Assembly: GCF_021699195.1 (NCBI RefSeq)
Contig: NZ_SSXE01000066.1
Span: forward strand, 1 to 45,874
DNA length: 45,874 bases
From: Nonomuraea sp. MG754425
GTDB taxonomy: Bacteria; Actinomycetota; Actinomycetes; Streptosporangiales; Streptosporangiaceae
Direction of reading: 5' to 3'
Shown here: piece by piece, positions 42,019 to 45,874 of the stretch
How positions within the stretch are numbered: position 1 is the stretch's first letter
Layout: the number at the start of each line of letters is the position of its first letter
Position numbers and translations under genes: made by a program
The notes under the pieces: model-generated
The model's input: only the letters and a program-made list of their open reading frames with translations
Databases searched by the model: none
Told to the model about the DNA's origin: nothing

Positions 42019-44064
42019 CCCGCCCTCCGCGCGCAGCGCGCTGATGCCGGTCGCCAGCAGCAGCGGCACGGCCAGCGCCAGGGCCATCGACAACACGGCC
42101 GCGCCCGAGTCGTTGACCAGCATCCCGACCACGCCGCTGACGAGCGTGCCGATCAGCCCGGCGCGCAGCGCGGGGGAGTGCGCGAACGCCGCCGGCACGA
42201 CCCCGGCCGACGCCTGCTCGGGACGCATGATCGCGTACACGAGGAAGGCCACGGCGGCGATCACGATGGGCATCAGATTGGGGCTGAGCAGGGTGGACAG
42301 CATGGCCTGCAGCTTGCGCCAGATGACCTCGACCGCCTCGCCGGTCAGCACCTGCCCCACGAACCGGCCCAGGTGCGACTGCTCCTCGGGGGGCCGCAGG
42401 TAGTTGATCCAGGCGAAGCCCATCACGATCACACCGCCGGCCACGCAGAACGCGGCCAGCTTCATCAGCGAGATGCGCCGGCCCGACAGGATCAGCGCGG
42501 TCACCGCGATGCCCGGCACGAACGCGATCACGCCGCCGAAGTCGCTGCCCATCCCCGACCCGCCGAGCACCATGGCGAACGCCCCCAGCACCACGATCGC
42601 GGCCACCCCGACCCGGCCCGGCCACCGATGCGCGATCACCGTGGTGGCCAGCAGCGTGCCGGTGGCCAGCAGTGCGAACGGGATGTTGCCCAGGCCGAAG
42701 TAGCGGGCGCCCTGCTCGGCGCTGTAGCCCATGAAGCTGTTGAGCTGGAGCGTGGTGCCGGTCAGCAGGTCGCCGACGAGCGTGAGCGCCGTGACCGCGG
42801 CGACCACGGCCAGCGGGCCGAGCGGCCGGCGCCGCCACGGCCCGGCCAGCGCCAGCGCGGTCAGCGCGGCCCACCAGGCGGCCATGCCGCCGAACAGCTC
42901 CAGGTGGTCGCGCCAGGGCAGCAGGTTGACCAGGAACGAGGTGACGGGCAGGGCCGCCAGGGCGACGGCGGCGCGGCGTACCCAGGGCAGCACCTTGCGG
43001 CGGCGCAGCAGCAGGAAGGCCAGTACGTAGAACAGGACCTGGAGCACCGCCAGGCCGGTGAAGTAGGCGCCCTTGGCCGAGCGCATGGTCTGGGCGGTGG
43101 CGTCGGCCTGTTCGAGCCGTTCGATGGTGGCGCCCTGCGCGCCCACCCGCAGCGGCACGCCCACGACGGTGCTCGGCACCGGCACGTCGAGTCTGGCCAG
43201 CACGGTGGCGGTCAGGTCGGTGAGGATCGAGATGTCCTCGCGGCGCGTGGACGGCGTGCCGAGCAGCCGCCCCTGCGCGCCGGGCTCACGCAGCGCGGCC
43301 ACCCGCAGGTGGGGCACGGAGCCGTGGTCGGACAGGCCCGCCAGCAGCACCGTGGTGTCGGCGGGCAGCACCGACAGCAGCGCGCCCGCCTCGGCGTCGG
43401 CCAGCCGTAGTGCCTCGCGGCGCTCGGCCGGGCTGAGCTTGTCGGGCACCTTGGGCAGCTTGTCCGGCTCGCCCGCCAGGTAGGGCTGGACGAGGTCGTC
43501 GACGTCCATCGCGATCACCGGGCACTTCTGCAGGTCGGCGGCGGCGACCTGGCTCGGCGAGTCGCGGTAGTGGGCCACCGCGCCCTGCCGGTCGGCCAGC
43601 CCCAGCGCCGCGCCGGGCCCGATCGCGATCGAGCACTTCCCGGCGGCCTTCAGCGACTCGCCCAGGGTGCCGGCGGTGCGCTGGTCGGCCACGTCGAGGA
43701 GGTAGTGGTAGCCGGGGATGACCGCGCCCTCGCCCCGCGGCTCGGGCTTGGGCGGCGCTCCGCAGGCGTAGCCCACGGCCGCCCTGGTGCCGGACGACAC
43801 GCTCAGCCACCCGTCGTAGGGGCAGGTCACGTTGCCCACCGTGCGGACCGACAGCGAGCCGATCGCGCCGGCCTCGGCCAGCGACCACAGGTGGGGGGTG
43901 TCGGACGGGGTCAGGTCGTTCCAGTGCAGACCGGACACCCCGATGAGCGCCACCCGCGCGGCGGCGCCCTCGTCCGCCTGCGCCCTGGCGAGCCCGGCGA
44001 ACAGACCTTGACCGACAATCACCTGACCGACCAGCACGGCCAGCACGACCAGAGCGCGCCTCAC
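41974..44064 (-). CDS. Phosphatase-like extracytoplasmic domain plus polytopic membrane protein
   Basis: 696 residues from GTG 44064, preceded by GGGAGG. A signal-anchor helix is followed by an alkaline-phosphatase/sulfatase-like domain (about 35-310: VALIGVSGLHWNDLTPSDTP, LWSLAEAGAIG, and LSDHGSVPHL with a metal-type Asp-His). About nine membrane helices follow (about 320-670). The nucleophile site is not clearly recognisable, so activity is uncertain. Proteins of this layout occur in actinobacteria without known role; envelope lipid or polymer modification is a guess. It overlaps the HIT gene end by 45 nt. Confidence 0.8.
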   Translation of the reverse strand: MRRALVVLAVLVGQVIVGQGLFAGLARAQADEGAAARVALIGVSGLHWNDLTPSDTPHLWSLAEAGAIGSLSVRTVGNVTCPYDGWLSVSSGTRAAVGYACGAPPKPEPRGEGAVIPGYHYLLDVADQRTAGTLGESLKAAGKCSIAIGPGAALGLADRQGAVAHYRDSPSQVAAADLQKCPVIAMDVDDLVQPYLAGEPDKLPKVPDKLSPAERREALRLADAEAGALLSVLPADTTVLLAGLSDHGSVPHLRVAALREPGAQGRLLGTPSTRREDISILTDLTATVLARLDVPVPSTVVGVPLRVGAQGATIERLEQADATAQTMRSAKGAYFTGLAVLQVLFYVLAFLLLRRRKVLPWVRRAAVALAALPVTSFLVNLLPWRDHLELFGGMAAWWAALTALALAGPWRRRPLGPLAVVAAVTALTLVGDLLTGTTLQLNSFMGYSAEQGARYFGLGNIPFALLATGTLLATTVIAHRWPGRVGVAAIVVLGAFAMVLGGSGMGSDFGGVIAFVPGIAVTALILSGRRISLMKLAAFCVAGGVIVMGFAWINYLRPPEEQSHLGRFVGQVLTGEAVEVIWRKLQAMLSTLLSPNLMPIVIAAVAFLVYAIMRPEQASAGVVPAAFAHSPALRAGLIGTLVSGVVGMLVNDSGAAVLSMALALAVPLLLATGISALRAEGGSVPGVGEQLAGVPK

Positions 44065-44108
44065 CCCGATGACCTCCCGTGATCGAAGATTTCCGTGGCA
44101 CGGCTGAG

Positions 44109-44128
44109 CTAGGTAGTGCTAGGTCGTG
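44109..44128. repeat. Tandem 10-bp repeat before the membrane protein gene
   Basis: CTAGGTAGTG and CTAGGTCGTG follow directly, one mismatch, 45-64 bp upstream of GTG 44064. One-turn spacing suggests paired binding sites at its promoter. Confidence 0.5.
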
Positions 44129-44237
44129 TTCCGGCGCCACCAGACGCGACTACCTTCTCATGCGCCGGGCGTGCGGGAGGACGTCTTCGGCCCGCGGGGC
44201 GACGATCACGCGGGCCGGTCGCGCCGCCGCCCAGGTC

Positions 44238-45140
44238 TCAGGCGGCGACCGGGGTCAGCCAGTGGCGGAAGCGCTCGTCGCGGCCGTGCACCACGGCGTC
44301 GTACGCGTCGGTCAGCCTGGCGGTCACGGGGCCGGGCCCGTCGCCGAGTTCGCGTCCGTCCACCGAGGACACGGGCACGATGCCGGCCGCGGTGCCGCAC
44401 AGGAACACCTCGTCGGCGGCGTACAGGTCGGAGCGCATCAGCTCCCGTCTGGCCGCGCGCAGCCCGAGGCCGTCGGCCAGCCGTTCGACGGTGTCCTGGG
44501 TGAGCCCCTCCAGGGCGCCCGCGCTGGAGGGGGGTGTGGCCAGCAGCCCGTCACGGACGACGAAGAGGTTCGCGCCGGTGCACTCGCTGACGTATCCGGC
44601 GGCGTTGAGCAGCACGGCCTCGTCGTAACCGGCGTCCAGGGCCTCCTGCTTGGCCAGGACGGAGTTGAGGTAGGGGCCGGTGGCCTTGGCGGAGGTGGGC
44701 ACCACCAGGTGGTCGTTGCGCCGCCACGAACTGGTCATCAGCCGCACGCCCGCGCCGAGCAGCGCGCCCCACTCCCAGGTGGCGACGGACACGGTGGTCG
44801 GGCAGCCGCGCGCCGCGATGCCCATCTCGCCGTAGCCCCGGTGCGCGAGGTGGCGGATGTAGCAGGACGGGTGGCCGTTGGCGGCCACGGTGCCCAGCGT
44901 GGCCGTCCGCAGCTCGTCCACCGTGTACGGCATCGCCAGCCCGATGATCCTGGCGCTGAGCAGGAGCCGCCGCAGGTGCTCGTCGAGCCGGAACACGGCG
45001 GGCCCGTCCGGCGTCTCGAAGGCCCTGGTGCCCTCCAGGACGGCGGTGCCGTAGTGCAGGGCGTGCGACAGCACGTGCACCCGGGCCTCGCCCCACGGCA
45101 CGAGGTCCCCGTCCATCCAGATGAACTTGGCCTCCCGCAC
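44238..45140 (-). CDS. ilvE: Class IV aminotransferase (branched-chain type)
   Basis: 300 residues from GTG 45140, with GAGGAG 7 nt upstream. PLP fold type IV marks are FIWMDGDLVPWGEARVHVLS, HALHYGTAVLEGTRAF and FRLDEHLRRLLLSA, with TSAKATGPYLNSVLAKQEAL for the cofactor site. GYVSECTGANLFVVRDG and GTAAGIVPV follow. It most resembles IlvE, which transfers amino groups to and from Leu, Ile and Val; a D-amino acid or aminodeoxychorismate role is less likely. It is divergent from a MocR regulator, which may control it (inference). Confidence 0.88.
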   Translation of the reverse strand: MREAKFIWMDGDLVPWGEARVHVLSHALHYGTAVLEGTRAFETPDGPAVFRLDEHLRRLLLSARIIGLAMPYTVDELRTATLGTVAANGHPSCYIRHLAHRGYGEMGIAARGCPTTVSVATWEWGALLGAGVRLMTSSWRRNDHLVVPTSAKATGPYLNSVLAKQEALDAGYDEAVLLNAAGYVSECTGANLFVVRDGLLATPPSSAGALEGLTQDTVERLADGLGLRAARRELMRSDLYAADEVFLCGTAAGIVPVSSVDGRELGDGPGPVTARLTDAYDAVVHGRDERFRHWLTPVAA

Positions 45141-45194
45141 GGGCCACTCCTCTCTCCAGTGGCCCGACTCACTCACGAATTTATGGGCCAATTT

Positions 45195-45212
45195 CACAGT
45201 GAGTGGCACAGT
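45195..45212. promoter_or_regulatory. Direct repeat CACAGT, candidate MocR operator
   Basis: CACAGT occurs at 45195-45200 and 45207-45212, 12 bp apart, between the divergent aminotransferase and MocR genes. MocR/GabR-type regulators commonly bind direct repeats (family knowledge). Confidence 0.45.
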
Positions 45213-45217
45213 ATCGG

Positions 45218-45223
45218 GATAAT
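45218..45223 (+). promoter_or_regulatory. -10 of a leaderless MocR transcript
   Basis: GATAAT ends 7 nt before ATG 45231. The two ATGs at 45222 and 45225 fall in or next to this box, so 45231 is preferred. Confidence 0.5.
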
Positions 45224-45230
45224 GATGGTC

Positions 45231-45874
45231 ATGGGAAGGGAAGACGCCCTCGTCACACTCGTCCGCGACCGGCTCCGGCTGCACCAGGGCCCGCCCAGCC
45301 GCCGTCTGGCGGGCGCGCTCGCCGATCTCACCCAGACCGGTCTCATCGGCCCCGGCACCCGCCTGCCGTCCGAACGCGACCTGGCCCAGGCGGTCGGGGT
45401 CAGCAGGGGCACGGTGACGGCGGCGTTCAACACGCTGTGCGAGGAGGGCCTGTGCGAGCGGCGGCACGGGAGCGGCACGTACGTGCTCGGCGTCCCCTCG
45501 TTCGGCGGGCTCCTTCAGGCGGGGGCGGTGCGCGCGGACCTGTCCACCTCCGTGGTGCCCGACCCCGCCCACCTGGTCCTGCCCCCGCTCGACCCGGCCG
45601 ACCTGCTGCGCGCGCCCAGCGGCCACGGCTACGACGCGATGGGCGATCCCCGGCTGAGAGCGCTGCTGGCCGCGGGGCCGGGCGTGGACGGCGAGGTGCT
45701 CGTCACGGCGGGGGCCCAGCAGGGCATCGACCTGGCCGCCCGGGTGCTGCTGCGGCCCGGTGACCGCGTCCTGGTGGGCGACCCGGCCTACGGGGGCGCG
45801 CTGAGCGTGTTCCGGCGGGCGGGGGCGCACGTGGTGGCCGTCGATCTCACCGCGCCGGTCGGGTTGTCCACGCT
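45231..45874 (+). CDS. MocR/GntR-type regulator with aminotransferase domain (partial)
   Basis: At least 214 residues; the 3' end is beyond the window. The N-terminal GntR winged helix (about 25-80) has RLPSERDLAQAVGVSRGTVTAAFNT with the wing RRHGSGTYV. A linker leads into the class I aminotransferase-like domain (from about 110: GHGYDAMGDPRLRALLA, TAGAQQGIDLAARVLL, PGDRVLVGDPAYGGAL), which in MocR proteins binds PLP and senses amino acids or vitamin B6. It diverges from the branched-chain-type aminotransferase gene. Confidence 0.92.
   Translation, partial: MGREDALVTLVRDRLRLHQGPPSRRLAGALADLTQTGLIGPGTRLPSERDLAQAVGVSRGTVTAAFNTLCEEGLCERRHGSGTYVLGVPSFGGLLQAGAVRADLSTSVVPDPAHLVLPPLDPADLLRAPSGHGYDAMGDPRLRALLAAGPGVDGEVLVTAGAQQGIDLAARVLLRPGDRVLVGDPAYGGALSVFRRAGAHVVAVDLTAPVGLST

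Overview
The window is about 46 kb of very GC-rich chromosome from a filamentous actinobacterium. Codons end in G or C, GTG starts are common, several genes look leaderless, and there is an SsgB-type sporulation protein, an F420-type luciferase-like oxidoreductase and a MocR/GntR regulator. The gene content would fit the Streptosporangiaceae (Nonomuraea-like). That placement is inference; no 16S rRNA gene is present.

Layout. 1-2.1 kb: the end of a DUF305-type gene, a strong bidirectional terminator, ssgB (-), tRNA-Val(CAC) with its own promoter and terminator, a DUF6221 gene (-) and a doubtful upstream frame. 2.1-6.1 kb: secreted proteins, namely a GH6 cellulase translationally coupled to a parallel beta-helix protein, then a trypsin-like protein with a damaged serine motif. 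6.1-8.7 kb: a DUF4352-like membrane-anchored protein (-), an SDR reductase (+) and a membrane coiled-coil protein (+). 8.7-17.9 kb: a minus-strand cluster of a Crp/Fnr regulator, an MpaB/DUF2236 (Lcp-like) putative oxygenase, a large cyclase/AAA-ATPase/TPR protein and a GH15 hydrolase, next to a divergent ECF sigma factor and a convergent gene of unknown family.

18.1-27.2 kb: a carbohydrate locus. A minus-strand operon (binding lipoprotein, two permeases, GH35 enzyme, perhaps a small beta-rich protein) faces a ROK regulator, which is followed by a secreted F5/8-type plus beta-helix protein. The likely logic is secreted depolymerisation, ABC import, cytosolic beta-galactosidase-type cleavage and ROK control. 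27.2-31.6 kb: an alpha-hydroxy-acid oxidase, an HD protein carrying seven 24-bp in-frame repeats, a DUF4031 protein antisense-overlapping it, a HAD-family protein that has lost its catalytic residues, and a cytochrome P450.

31.6-32.3 kb is a long non-coding gap with operator-like repeats. 32.3-37 kb: a membrane protein with a C-terminal HTH-like segment, a DUF2786 protein, a second SDR and phosphoglucomutase. 37-45.9 kb: an F420-type oxidoreductase, a signal-less GH25 lysozyme, thrS, a PIG-L deacetylase, a HIT hydrolase, a phosphatase-like/polytopic membrane protein, a class IV aminotransferase and a divergent MocR regulator cut by the window end.

I do not see a textbook new defence or mobile system, a CRISPR array or an insertion sequence. 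The best candidate for an undescribed system is the crp / MpaB-like / cyclase-ATPase operon at 10.6-15.9 kb, which has a CRP-like operator in its own control region. Other unusual points are two enzyme-like proteins with degraded active sites, the 24-bp minisatellite inside the HD gene, and short direct repeats spaced at about one or two helical turns upstream of or beside several genes.
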